Positions 27,296 through 35,090 are shown, numbered from the stretch's first letter. The stretch: DNA of 64,000 nt from Actinomadura_E scrupuli (GCF_050971785.1 NZ_JBPCCU010000007.1:434001-498000); one strand, 5' to 3'. The notes: generated by a model not told the origin, from the sequence alone. Made by a program: numbers and translations.

Positions 27296-27340
27296 AGGGC
27301 CCTTGGTCATGCTTTCTCAGGACCAAGGGACTTTTGATAC
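27296..27340. promoter_or_regulatory. devS/devR divergent control region with inverted repeat and DosR half-site
   Basis: A perfect 9-base inverted repeat, CCCTTGGTC (27300-27308) and GACCAAGGG (27321-27329), separated by 12 bases, runs into GGGACTTTTGATAC (27327-27340). The last has the exact left arm of the mycobacterial DosR box (GGGACTTT) but a weak right arm. The region lies 61 bases before devS GTG and 58 bases before devR ATG, so it could serve autoregulation of both. Confidence 0.55.
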
Positions 27341-27398
27341 GGGGAGTGACTTCTATAGCGTCGTGCACGACATCCCCCGCACGAAGGGCGCGCCGACC

Positions 27399-28094
27399 AT
27401 GGGCCCCGTTGCTCCGCAACCCCACCACCCCACCATCCGGGTCTTCCTGCTCGACGACCACGAAGTCGTCCGGCGCGGTGTCGCGGCGATGCTCGAAGCC
27501 GAAGGCGACATCGAAGTCGTCGGCGAAGCCGGTTCGGCCGAGCAGGCCCTCGCCCGCATCCCCGCCACCGAGCCGCATGTGGCCGTACTCGACGTCCGGC
27601 TGCCCGACGGCGACGGCGTGAGCGTGTGCCGGGAGATCCGCTCCCGGATGCCGCAGATCGCCTGCCTGATGCTCACCTCCTTCTCCGACGAGGAAGCACT
27701 CTTCGACGCGGTGATGGCAGGCGCCTCCGGCTACGTGCTCAAGCAGATTCACGGCTCCGACCTGGTCGGCGCGGTCCGCACCCTTGCCTCGGGAGGGTCA
27801 CTGCTGGACCCCCGCAGCACCGGGCAGATGCTGCAGCGCCTGCGCGACCGGGCCGTGCGCAAGGACCCGCTGGCCGCGCTGTCGCATCAGGAGAGGCAGA
27901 TCCTCGACCTCATCGGCGAAGGACTCACCAACCGGCAGATCGGCGAACACATGTTCCTCGCCGAGAAGACCGTCAAGAACTACGTCTCCAACCTGTTCGC
28001 CAAGCTCGGCATGAGCCGCCGCACCCAGGCCGCCGCCTTCGTCACCCAGCTGAAGAGCGCACAGGCCAAGCCCGACCGCCGGGAGAACCAGTAG
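27399..28094 (+). CDS. devR: DevR/DosR-like NarL-family response regulator
   Basis: 231 residues. Receiver domain about 12-130 with the acidic pocket DD (19-20), phosphoacceptor D65 in VAVLDVRLPDGDG, the switch serine/threonine in MLTSFSDEEA and K115 in GYVLKQI. LuxR-type HTH about 160-222, with recognition helix AEKTVKNYVSNLFAKLG almost identical to mycobacterial DevR, which explains the similarity of the predicted boxes to the DosR site. Starts at ATG 27399; in-frame alternatives at GTG 27363 or ATG 27309 would lie in the control region. It is expected to be phosphorylated by the divergent DevS and to activate the surrounding genes. Confidence 0.92.
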   Translation: MGPVAPQPHHPTIRVFLLDDHEVVRRGVAAMLEAEGDIEVVGEAGSAEQALARIPATEPHVAVLDVRLPDGDGVSVCREIRSRMPQIACLMLTSFSDEEALFDAVMAGASGYVLKQIHGSDLVGAVRTLASGGSLLDPRSTGQMLQRLRDRAVRKDPLAALSHQERQILDLIGEGLTNRQIGEHMFLAEKTVKNYVSNLFAKLGMSRRTQAAAFVTQLKSAQAKPDRRENQ

Positions 28095-28150
28095 CGCTCA
28101 GCGGAAGCACCGGCCTGGGCCCCTGCCGCGACCCGCCCCCCGTCCATCGC

Positions 28151-30496
28151 TCAGTAGGGCCAGGCCCAGTCGCGTACCGCTGCCGGGTCCTCGCCGTGTT
28201 CCCTGGTGTAGGCGCGGTGCCGGAGCCGTTCGTCGGCCATGTCCTGCCGCAGGTCGGCGGCGCTGCTGCCCAGCCCGGGCACCCGGTCGATGACGTCCAT
28301 CACCAGGTGGAACCGGTCGAGGTCGTTGAGCATCACCATGTCGAACGGCGTGGTGGTGGTGCCCTCCTCCTTGTAACCGCGCACATGCAGGTTGTGGTGG
28401 CCGGTGCGGCGGTAGGTGAGCCGGTGCACCAGCATCGGGTAGCCGTGGAAGGCGAAGATGACGGGCTTGTCAGTGGTGAAGAGCGCGTCGAACTCCACGT
28501 CGGGCAGGCCGTGCGGGTGCTCGCTCGGCGGCTGGAGCTTCATCAGGTCGACGACGTTGACGACCCGTACGCGCAGCTGGGGCAGGTGCCTGCGGAGCAG
28601 GTCGACGGCCGCGAGCGTCTCCAGGGTGGGCACGTCCCCCGCACAGGCCAGCACGACGTCGGGGTCGCTACCGCCGTCGGTGCTGGCCCACTCCCAGATG
28701 CCGATGCCGCGGGTGCAGTGCAGGACCGCCTCGTCCATCGGCAGCCAGGTCAGCTCCGGTTGCTTGCCGGCCACGATGACGTTGACGTAGTCGCGTGAAC
28801 GCAGGCAGTGGTCGGCGACCGACAGGAGCGTGTTGGCGTCCGGGGGCAGGTAGACCCTGACGACCCCGGCCTTCTTGTTGACCACCACGTCGAGGAAGCC
28901 CGGGTCCTGGTGGGTGAAGCCGTTGTGGTCCTGGCGCCACACGTGCGAGGACAGCAGGTAGTTGAGCGAGGCGATGGGCCGTCGCCAGGGCAGCTGCCGG
29001 GTGACCTTGAGCCACTTGGCGTGCTGGTTGAACATCGAGTCGACGATGTGGATGAACGCCTCGTAGCTGGTGAACAGGCCGTGCCGGCCGGTCAGCAGGT
29101 AGCCCTCCAGCCAGCCCTGGCACAGGTGCTCGCTCAGCACCTCCATCACCCGGCCGTGCGGGCCGAGGTGCTCGTCGGTCTCCAGCCGCCGCGCCTGCCA
29201 GACGCGGTCGGTGACCTCGAACACCGGTGAGAGCCGGTTGGAGGCGACCTCGTCCGGCCCCATGATCCGGAAGTTCTCGGGGTTGGCGGTGATGACGTCG
29301 CGCAGGTAACCGCCCAGCACCCGGGTGGCCTCGCTGACTGTCGTCCCATGTTTCTCCACCGGGACGGCGTAGGCCTCGAACCGGGGCAGGTCGAGGTCCT
29401 GGAGCAGCAGGCCACCGTTGGCGACGGGGTTGGCGCTCATCCGCCGCTCTCCCCGCGGGGCCGCTTCGCGCAGGGCGGCGACCGGCCTGCCGTCGTCGCC
29501 GAAGAGCTCCGCCGGGCGGTAGGAGCGCAGCCACTCCTCCAGCTGGGCGAGATGCCCGGGGTCCGTGCGGACCGCGGACAACGGGACCTGGTGGGCGCGC
29601 CAGGTGCCCTCGACCGGCAGCCCGTCGACGATCTTGGGGCCGGTCCAGCCCTTGGGAGTGCGCAGTATGATCATCGGCCAGCGTGGCGGAGGTGCGGATT
29701 CCGCACCCGTACGGGCCGTCTGCTGGATGCGCGCGATCTCGTCCATCACCTCATCGAGCGTGGCCGCCATCAGGTCGTGCATGATCTCGGGATCACTGCC
29801 CGCGACGACGTACGGCCGGTAGCCGTAGCCCTCCATCAGCGAGATCAGGTCCTCTTCCGGGATGCGGGCGAGCACCGTGGGGTTGGCGATCTTGTAGCCG
29901 TTCAGGTGCAGGATCGGCAGGACTGCGCCGTCCCTGACCGGGTCGAGGAACTTGCCGGAGTGCCAGCTCGCCGCGAGCGGGCCCGTCTCGGCCTCGCCGT
30001 CACCGACGATGCAGGCCACCAGCAGATCGGGGTTGTCGAAGGCGGCGCCGAAGGCGTGCGCCAGCGAGTAGCCGAGCTCACCACCCTCGTGGATGGAGCC
30101 CGGCGTCTCCGGCGCGACATGGGAGGGAATGCCGCCCGGGAAGGAGAACTGCCGGAACAGCCGTCCCATCCCGTCCGCGTCCTGCGAGACGTACGGGTAG
30201 ACCTCGCTGTAGGTGCCCTCCAGCCACGCGTTGGCGACCGCCGCCGGCCCCCCGTGACCGGGACCCATGACATAGATCATCTCCTGGTCGCGGGCCCGGA
30301 TGATCCGGTTGAGGTGGGCGTAGCAGAAGTTCAGGCCCGGCGAGGTGCCCCAGTGTCCCAGCAGCCTGGGTTTGACGTGCTCGGGCAGCAACGGCTCGCG
30401 CAGCAGCGGATTGGCCAGCAGATAGATCTGCCCGGCGGACAGGTAGTTCGCCGCCCGCCACCAGGCGTCGATCAGGTTCCGTTCGGTGGGGTTCAC
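28151..30496 (-). CDS. xfp: Xylulose-5-phosphate/fructose-6-phosphate phosphoketolase
   Basis: 781 residues, normal for the family. It shows the ThDP-binding features VMGPGHGGPA, GELGYSLAHAFGAAFDNP and GDGEAETGPLA, plus LNGYKIANPT and the C-terminal TDKPVIFAFHGYP. It splits xylulose-5-phosphate (and/or fructose-6-phosphate) with phosphate into acetyl-phosphate and glyceraldehyde-3-phosphate (or erythrose-4-phosphate), giving ATP via acetate kinase without oxygen. The GTG start at 30496 overlaps the nitroreductase stop by four bases (GTGA), so translation is coupled. The nitroreductase promoter carries DosR-like boxes. The glyceraldehyde-3-phosphate fits the hypoxic gap gene at 15.6 kb. Confidence 0.95.
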   Translation of the reverse strand: MNPTERNLIDAWWRAANYLSAGQIYLLANPLLREPLLPEHVKPRLLGHWGTSPGLNFCYAHLNRIIRARDQEMIYVMGPGHGGPAAVANAWLEGTYSEVYPYVSQDADGMGRLFRQFSFPGGIPSHVAPETPGSIHEGGELGYSLAHAFGAAFDNPDLLVACIVGDGEAETGPLAASWHSGKFLDPVRDGAVLPILHLNGYKIANPTVLARIPEEDLISLMEGYGYRPYVVAGSDPEIMHDLMAATLDEVMDEIARIQQTARTGAESAPPPRWPMIILRTPKGWTGPKIVDGLPVEGTWRAHQVPLSAVRTDPGHLAQLEEWLRSYRPAELFGDDGRPVAALREAAPRGERRMSANPVANGGLLLQDLDLPRFEAYAVPVEKHGTTVSEATRVLGGYLRDVITANPENFRIMGPDEVASNRLSPVFEVTDRVWQARRLETDEHLGPHGRVMEVLSEHLCQGWLEGYLLTGRHGLFTSYEAFIHIVDSMFNQHAKWLKVTRQLPWRRPIASLNYLLSSHVWRQDHNGFTHQDPGFLDVVVNKKAGVVRVYLPPDANTLLSVADHCLRSRDYVNVIVAGKQPELTWLPMDEAVLHCTRGIGIWEWASTDGGSDPDVVLACAGDVPTLETLAAVDLLRRHLPQLRVRVVNVVDLMKLQPPSEHPHGLPDVEFDALFTTDKPVIFAFHGYPMLVHRLTYRRTGHHNLHVRGYKEEGTTTTPFDMVMLNDLDRFHLVMDVIDRVPGLGSSAADLRQDMADERLRHRAYTREHGEDPAAVRDWAWPY

Positions 30497-31521
30497 GAAA
30501 GCTCCTCGCGGATCATGTGGTCGGTGGGTCGTCGTACGGTCTCCAGATCGCCGTCGGCCACGCCGAGACGCATCAGCATCTGCGGATAACAACCCCCGCA
30601 GAACCGGGTACGGATGAACTCCCGCAACTCGGGCACCTCCAGCGCCTGCGTATGAAACGCCGCCGACAGACCCCCCGCCGACGCCCGCAACAACACCCGC
30701 TGCAACGCCTGCCCAGCAGCCACCCAATCCTCCCGCTCATCACCCCGCGTGGTCAGCAACGCCACCACCCCCGTCACCCCAGGCACACCCGACCCGCCAC
30801 CCGCCACGACAGCCCCCCAACCCCGCCCCCGAGCGAAATCACGCATCGCGAAATGCGGATCAGTACGCTCCGGCACCCGCGGATACGCACCCTCATGCAC
30901 CCCGTCCCGGCGCGCGCTCCCCGGAACCGGCGCCCACCGCGCCGCCTCCGCCACAAAAGCAGGATTCATCCGCTGCACCTGCTCCGCCGCCTCCGTCAAC
31001 GCCCCCAACGCCACCCCCTCACGCGGCGCCGCCACCTCCAACCGAGCCCCCTCCGCAACCGCCTGAGCCGAGACCGCCGACTGCACCTCCCCACCCACCA
31101 CAACATCCCGGAAGGCACCCCGATGACTACGACGCCGCCGCACCTGCTCATACCAACCCCGCACCTCCTCGGTCACCTCCGCCCGCGACCCGAAACGCAC
31201 CTCCGCCAACAAAGCCGGCCGATCCGGATCAGGCAACACCCGCGCCCGCGGCGCCCACCCCAAAAACTGCATCGCCACCCGCAACGTGTACAACGCACAA
31301 CCACCACTGATCAGCAACTCCCTGCCCTCCGGATCAGCCACGACCAACCGCCGCTCCGTATCGGCATACAAACTCACCACCGGACCCGCACCAGTGACAC
31401 GACAACCGAACCGCCACGGCTGAGTGTTATGCACCGACGGCGCCCACACAGCCGCCTCAATCGCAAACCGGGCATCCTTCTCCGACACCTCGGAGCTTCC
31501 ATCCGTCCGTTCGGGGCTCAT
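30493..31521 (-). CDS. Acg-type nitroreductase-like flavoprotein
   Basis: 342 residues of the Acg family (mycobacterial dormancy proteins Acg/Rv2032 and Rv3131). Typical pieces are AAVWAPSVHNTQPWRF at the N-terminus, RRSHRGAF in the middle, and GQALQRVLLRASAGGLSAAFHTQALEVPELRE near the C-terminus. Mycobacterial Acg binds FMN tightly and may store it rather than reduce nitro compounds. Composition is unusual: the coding strand prefers G-ending codons (GTG, GCG, GGG), leaving a strikingly C-rich plus strand across about 30.65-31.5 kb. It is the promoter-proximal gene of the nitroreductase-phosphoketolase operon; boxes lie 60 and 83 bases before its ATG. Confidence 0.88.
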   Translation of the reverse strand: MSPERTDGSSEVSEKDARFAIEAAVWAPSVHNTQPWRFGCRVTGAGPVVSLYADTERRLVVADPEGRELLISGGCALYTLRVAMQFLGWAPRARVLPDPDRPALLAEVRFGSRAEVTEEVRGWYEQVRRRRSHRGAFRDVVVGGEVQSAVSAQAVAEGARLEVAAPREGVALGALTEAAEQVQRMNPAFVAEAARWAPVPGSARRDGVHEGAYPRVPERTDPHFAMRDFARGRGWGAVVAGGGSGVPGVTGVVALLTTRGDEREDWVAAGQALQRVLLRASAGGLSAAFHTQALEVPELREFIRTRFCGGCYPQMLMRLGVADGDLETVRRPTDHMIREELS

Positions 31522-31580
31522 GGTGACTCCTCACCTTTCTCCTCCCGCCCAGACCATCACCCTCGGGGCACCGTGCGGCA

Positions 31581-31617
31581 GGGCCGAAGGTCCATCGGCC
31601 ACCGGGACTGAAGCCGC
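31581..31617. promoter_or_regulatory. Two DosR/DevR-like boxes, nitroreductase side
   Basis: GGGCCGAAGGTCCA at 31581-31594 (one mismatch) and GGGACTGAAGCCGC at 31604-31617. The first is 59 bases before the nitroreductase start at 31521. Confidence 0.6.
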
Positions 31618-31635
31618 GGAACGCCCCGCACTCAG

Positions 31636-31649
31636 GCGACCTTGGTCCC
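31636..31649. promoter_or_regulatory. DosR/DevR-like box, flavin-binding protein side
   Basis: GCGACCTTGGTCCC, with the right arm fully matching and GAC retained on the left, 35 bases before ATG 31685. Three boxes thus lie within 69 bases of this divergent promoter. Confidence 0.5.
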
Positions 31650-31684
31650 TGCCCTCACCGGCTCCGCGCGAGCACCATGAAGAC

Positions 31685-32122
31685 ATGAGATTCGACGCCC
31701 ATGGACTGGAGATCCTCGAGCGAGCGGACTGCCTCAGGCTGCTCGCCTCGGTGCCGCTCGGCCGCGTCGTCTTCACCGACCGGGCCCTGCCGGCCATCCA
31801 GCCGGTCAACTTCGTCCTCGACGGCGAGGACGTCATCATCCGCGCCTCCACCGGCTCCAAGCTCGCCCTCGCCATGCGCGACACGGTCGTGGCCTTCGAG
31901 GCGGACGACATCGACCCGGCCACCAACACCGGCTGGTCGGTCACCCTCGTCGGACACGCCCGCCCGGTGGAGGACCCCGGCGAGATCACCCGCCTCGCGC
32001 GGCTACGACTGCGGCCCTGGACACCCGGTCCCAGCGACCGCTTCGTCCGTATCTCCGGCACCGACCTGGCCGGGCGCCGCATCCATCGACCCACGGCAGA
32101 ACCCGGCGACCTGGTCGCATGA
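31685..32122 (+). CDS. Pyridoxamine 5'-phosphate oxidase-like flavin-binding protein
   Basis: 145 residues in the split-barrel flavin-binding fold: LERADCLRLLASVPLGRVVFTDRALPAIQPVNFVLDG followed by IIRASTGSKLALAM and VAFEADDIDPATNTGWSVTLVGHARPV, a pattern shared by actinobacterial PNPOx-like proteins that bind FMN or F420. It is too small and divergent to be called a true PdxH. It is probably a redox or flavin buffering protein co-induced with the divergent nitroreductase. ATG 31685 has GAAGAC upstream. The CBS gene begins 28 bases downstream on the same strand, so both share the promoter. Confidence 0.8.
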   Translation: MRFDAHGLEILERADCLRLLASVPLGRVVFTDRALPAIQPVNFVLDGEDVIIRASTGSKLALAMRDTVVAFEADDIDPATNTGWSVTLVGHARPVEDPGEITRLARLRLRPWTPGPSDRFVRISGTDLAGRRIHRPTAEPGDLVA

Positions 32123-32150
32123 CATGTCGCAGGACACGAAGGAGGCCACC

Positions 32151-32693
32151 ATGACATCGTCAACCGGCACCCGATCCGGTCGCCCGCTCGAGGAACGGAC
32201 CGTGGCCGAGGTGATGGCCCACGACCTGCTCACCATCGCGGCCGACGACAGCATGCTCATGGCGTGGGAGGTCATGAGCCGCGCGCGCTATCACCACCTG
32301 CCGGTGGTCACCGACGACGGGCGGCTCCTCGGGGTGCTCGACACCGAGACCCTCTCGTCCCACTGGCAGGAAGGCCCCGACCGCAACCGCAGACCGGTCC
32401 GCTCCCTGCTGACCGACCGGAGGTGCGTCTCGATGAGGCCGACCGATCGGGTCTCCCTCGCCGCCAAGATCATGACCCGCGAGAGGGTCGATGTCATCGC
32501 CGTGACCGACGCTCGCGCTGGCCTGCTCGGACTGGTGACGGCGCGCGGACTGGTGGCGGCACTCGGCGGCGCCGAGCAGCCGGACCAGGGCGCCTCTCCC
32601 AACACGCCGTCGCTCTACCGGATCGAACCGGTGCTGCCACCGGCCGGGCACCAGGCCGGCGCCCCCGCGCACAGCGTGGTGCCGCCGGACTGA
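32151..32693 (+). CDS. CBS-pair protein
   Basis: 180 residues with two CBS motifs (about 17-68, AEVMAHDLLTIAADDSML ... LLGVLDTETL; about 82-135, SLLTDRRCVSMRPTDRVS ... LLGLVTARGLVAAL) and an unstructured C-terminal tail. Two in-frame starts exist; ATG 32151 has an excellent GGAGG spaced 7 bases before it and is preferred over ATG 32124. No BON domain follows, so it is closest in plan to mycobacterial Rv2626c. It is likely an adenylate-binding sensor, co-transcribed with the flavin-binding protein. A strong hairpin follows at 32739. Confidence 0.85.
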   Translation: MTSSTGTRSGRPLEERTVAEVMAHDLLTIAADDSMLMAWEVMSRARYHHLPVVTDDGRLLGVLDTETLSSHWQEGPDRNRRPVRSLLTDRRCVSMRPTDRVSLAAKIMTRERVDVIAVTDARAGLLGLVTARGLVAALGGAEQPDQGASPNTPSLYRIEPVLPPAGHQAGAPAHSVVPPD

Positions 32694-32738
32694 GCGGCCT
32701 TCAGACGTGCGGTGTCCTCGCACCCCACCGCACGCCGC

Positions 32739-32774
32739 AGGGCCCCGGCCGCATTCCGATGCGGCCGGGGCCCT
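32739..32774. terminator. Bidirectional hairpin terminator
   Basis: Perfect 16-base stem, AGGGCCCCGGCCGCAT with its reverse complement, around a TCCG loop. It lies between the convergent CBS (32693) and USP (32828) genes. It lacks a T-run, as is common in actinomycetes. Confidence 0.8.
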
Positions 32775-32789
32775 ACGCGATTTCGACCG

Positions 32790-32840
32790 TTCAGCCCTTC
32801 AGCCCTTCAGATCAGCCCTTCAGAGGTTCAGCCCTTCAGA
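32790..32840. repeat. Short direct repeats of TTCAGCCC at the USP 3' end
   Basis: TTCAGCCC occurs at 32790, 32798 and 32827, with ATCAGCCC at 32811, often followed by another TTCAG. On the minus strand this reads GGGCTGAA repeated after the USP coding end, giving several successive TGA triplets. It looks like slippage expansion of the gene end. Confidence 0.6.
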
Positions 32841-33694
32841 GGGATGATCGCAATGGGGCACTGCGCGTGGTGGAGCATGGCATGGCTGACCGAGCCGAGG
32901 AGCAGCCCGGTGAATCCGCCTCTGCCCCGGCCGCCGACGACGAGCAGGGACGCCCCGGCCGAGGCGCTGGACAGGGCGGGGACGGGCCGGGACCGGAGAA
33001 CCTCCTGGACGACCTCGACCTGCGGGTACTTCTCCTGCCAGCCGGCGAGGGACTCGGCCAGCAACCGCCGCTCGTCCGCCGCGACGCTCTCCTTGTCGTA
33101 GACCAGGGGCAGCATGTCCCCCGGCTCGGTGGAGATCGGATGGGTCCAGGTGTGCACAGCGCGCAATCGGGCCTTGCGCCAGGACGCCTCTTCGAAGGCG
33201 AAGCCGATCGCCGTCTGGGAGCCGGCCGAACCGTCGACCCCGACCACGACCTCCTGGGGCACGGCAGGCTCCGGGAAGCCCACGACCACGACCGGGCAGG
33301 AGGCATGCGCGACGACCTGGAGGGCGACCGAGCCCAGGGAAAGACCTGTGGACCCCCCGCTGCCGTGGCTCGCCACCACCACCATGGCCGCGTGCCCGGC
33401 CGCGTGCACCAGCGCCTTGGCGGCTCCGCCGGGGACCAGCTCCCCCGAGACGCCGACGCCGGGCGCGATCGAGCGGACACGGCTGACGGCACGGTCGATG
33501 ACGTCCCGATCGGAGTCGTAGAGCTTCTCCGCGACCCGATCAGCCCGCCGGCGCTCCTTCGCCCGCCACAGCCAGGCCGGGATCGCGTGGACGATGCGCA
33601 GCGGCAGGCCCCGCCTGGCGGCTTCTTCGGCCGCCCACGCGGCCGCGAGCAGGCTGTGCCGCGAGCCGTCGACACCCGCGATGATCTCGCTCAT
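32828..33694 (-). CDS. Universal stress protein, two USP domains
   Basis: 288 residues starting MSEIIAGVDGSRHSL. Domain 1 ends ASHGSGGSTGLSLGS (first glycine of the motif replaced by Ala/Ser), domain 2 GGRGRGGFTGLLLGS (intact). Domain 2 and the linker strongly resemble the USP at 6580-7437, for example the KARLRAVHTWTHP stretch, suggesting a duplication. Its ATG overlaps the stop of the flavodoxin gene (ATGA), so it is translationally coupled to it and driven from the 34.3 kb promoter with a DosR-like box. Confidence 0.9.
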   Translation of the reverse strand: MSEIIAGVDGSRHSLLAAAWAAEEAARRGLPLRIVHAIPAWLWRAKERRRADRVAEKLYDSDRDVIDRAVSRVRSIAPGVGVSGELVPGGAAKALVHAAGHAAMVVVASHGSGGSTGLSLGSVALQVVAHASCPVVVVGFPEPAVPQEVVVGVDGSAGSQTAIGFAFEEASWRKARLRAVHTWTHPISTEPGDMLPLVYDKESVAADERRLLAESLAGWQEKYPQVEVVQEVLRSRPVPALSSASAGASLLVVGGRGRGGFTGLLLGSVSHAMLHHAQCPIAIIPLKG

Positions 33695-34230
33695 GGTCCG
33701 ACGCTCTCCGGTTCGGCGGGCCGGTGTGGTGCCGGCTCGGCCATCCCGGCCATGAGGCCGGCGGCCCAGGTGCGCACCCGCGCCTCGTTCCGGTAGTCGC
33801 CGGCCACCTTCTTGGCCATCGCCGCGGCGGGGAAGCCCTTCGCGTCGGGGCTCAACCGGCCGCCGAACACGATGTGCCCGCGTGCCCCGACCGTGCCGGC
33901 GGCCCGTACCAGCGCCGCCGGAACCGGGGTGCGACCGTCCTGCTCCGCCGAGCGGTCCAGCGGGCCGCTGGCGAACAGCCACACCCGCCGCGCACGCAAC
34001 GCCCCGGCGTGCCGCCGCACGAACCTGCGGGCGTCCTTGTGCCAGCGCCCGGCGTAGAGGGCACCGCCCACGATCACCACGTCGTAGGCGTCGACCTTCC
34101 GGACCTCCGCGGCGGGACGTACCTCCACCCGCAGGCCCGACGCCCGCAGCGTGTCACCGACCCACTGCGCGATCTCCGCCGTGCCGCCACGCTTCGATCC
34201 GTACGCGACCAGAACCAGTTGGTTTCTCAT
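33691..34230 (-). CDS. Flavodoxin-domain protein (HemG-like)
   Basis: 179 residues. The FMN phosphate loop VAYGSKRGGTAEIAQWVGDTL at residues 8-28 and VIVGGALYAGRWHKDARRFV are typical of the flavodoxin_5 (menaquinone-dependent protoporphyrinogen oxidase-like) family. It should bind FMN and transfer electrons in the cytoplasm; a role in heme synthesis without oxygen is a reasonable guess, because HemG-type enzymes replace the oxygen-dependent route. Excellent AAGGAGG lies 6 bases before ATG 34230. It is coupled by ATGA to the USP. The box 34301-34314 is 70 bases upstream. Confidence 0.82.
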   Translation of the reverse strand: MRNQLVLVAYGSKRGGTAEIAQWVGDTLRASGLRVEVRPAAEVRKVDAYDVVIVGGALYAGRWHKDARRFVRRHAGALRARRVWLFASGPLDRSAEQDGRTPVPAALVRAAGTVGARGHIVFGGRLSPDAKGFPAAAMAKKVAGDYRNEARVRTWAAGLMAGMAEPAPHRPAEPESVGP

Positions 34231-34300
34231 GATGACCTCCTTCGCTCCAAGCGCACGCCCATCCGGGCCACTGCGGCAGAGGCGTAACGGCCTCGCGGTA

Positions 34301-34314
34301 AGGGCGAAGGTCCC
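34301..34314. promoter_or_regulatory. DosR/DevR-like box between flavodoxin and DoxX genes
   Basis: AGGGCGAAGGTCCC, with right arm GAAGGTCCC intact and the left arm shifted. It lies 70 bases before the flavodoxin start and 93 bases before the DoxX-like start, so it may serve both directions. Confidence 0.6.
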
Positions 34315-34407
34315 GTCGTGGTCGTGCTGTAGGACTCTGCCGCCGCGACGGGCACCGGAGTTGAATCAAAGCCATCGGAACCCCCCGGACTTACGAGGTG
34401 ACAGAGC

Positions 34408-34977
34408 ATGACCACCACCGCAGCCCACGAACCCGCCCACCGATTCCACCTGCCGACGCTGCGCGGCCGCTCGGCCACCGCGGTCACCGAGGCCACCGCC
34501 GTCCGCTACGTCTGGGCCACCGCCCGCATCGCGCTGGGCTGGGTCTTCCTGTGGGCCTTCCTCGACAAGACCTTCGGACTCGGCCACGAGACCGCCTCCA
34601 AGCAGGCCTGGATCAACGGCGGCCACCCCACCCAGGGCTTCCTCAAGATGGGCACCAAAGGCCCCTTCGCCGACTTCTACCACTCCATCGCCGGCGACAC
34701 CTGGGCCGACTGGCTGTTCATGCTCGGCCTCGCCGGCATCGGCACCGCCCTCATCCTCGGCATCGGCCTCCGCATCGCCGCCACCACCGGCACCCTCCTG
34801 CTCGTCATGATGTGGACCGCCGTCCTACCCCCCGAGAACAACCCCTTCATGGACGACCACCTCATCTACGCCCTCGTCCTCATCGGCCTCGCCCTCACCG
34901 GCGCCGGCCACGCCCTCGGCCTCGGCCGCTGGTGGAACTCCACCGCACTGGTCCGCCGCTTCCCCGTCCTCAAGTGA
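34408..34977 (+). CDS. DoxX/DoxD-like membrane protein
   Basis: 189 residues with a polar 37-residue N-terminus and about four membrane helices (IALGWVFLWAFLD, ADWLFMLGLAGIGTALILGI, AATTGTLLLVMMWTAVL, LIYALVLIGLALTGAGHAL). The LDKTFG and loop sequences resemble DoxX/DoxD family proteins, some of which are quinone-linked thiosulfate or peroxide-response components in actinomycetes. Third positions are strongly biased to C even for this GC-rich window (strings of GCC, CTC, ATC). It is monocistronic: a hairpin follows at 35009. The DosR-like box 93 bases upstream suggests hypoxic induction. Confidence 0.75.
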   Translation: MTTTAAHEPAHRFHLPTLRGRSATAVTEATAVRYVWATARIALGWVFLWAFLDKTFGLGHETASKQAWINGGHPTQGFLKMGTKGPFADFYHSIAGDTWADWLFMLGLAGIGTALILGIGLRIAATTGTLLLVMMWTAVLPPENNPFMDDHLIYALVLIGLALTGAGHALGLGRWWNSTALVRRFPVLK

Positions 34978-35008
34978 CCCGAGCGCACAGGTACCACCCG
35001 AACCGTGA

Positions 35009-35036
35009 GAGAGGGCGCCCCACGGGGCGCCCTCTC
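35009..35036. terminator. Hairpin terminator after the DoxX-like gene
   Basis: GAGAGGGCGCCCC pairs perfectly with GGGGCGCCCTCTC over a two-base gap (effectively 12 pairs, 4-base loop), 32 bases after the DoxX stop. Confidence 0.75.
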
Positions 35037-35038
35037 CC

Positions 35039-35090
35039 ATGCCCGGCTCCCCATGCCCGGCTCCCCATGCCCGGCTCCCCATGCCCGGCC
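35039..35090. repeat. 14-base tandem repeat, 3.7 copies
   Basis: ATGCCCGGCTCCCC repeats exactly at 35039, 35053 and 35067, with a partial copy ATGCCCGGCC at 35081. Unit length is not a multiple of three and there is no overlapping gene. It starts immediately after the hairpin. Likely a variable-number locus. Confidence 0.85.

Noticed and set aside
27236..27310. devS start at ATG 27310
   Set aside because: It would put the N-terminus over the regulatory repeat; the GTG at 27235 gives 579 residues, the size of mycobacterial DevS, and begins just before conserved sequence.
35039..35090. CRISPR-like array
   Set aside because: Units are 14 bases, directly abutting, without spacers and without cas genes.
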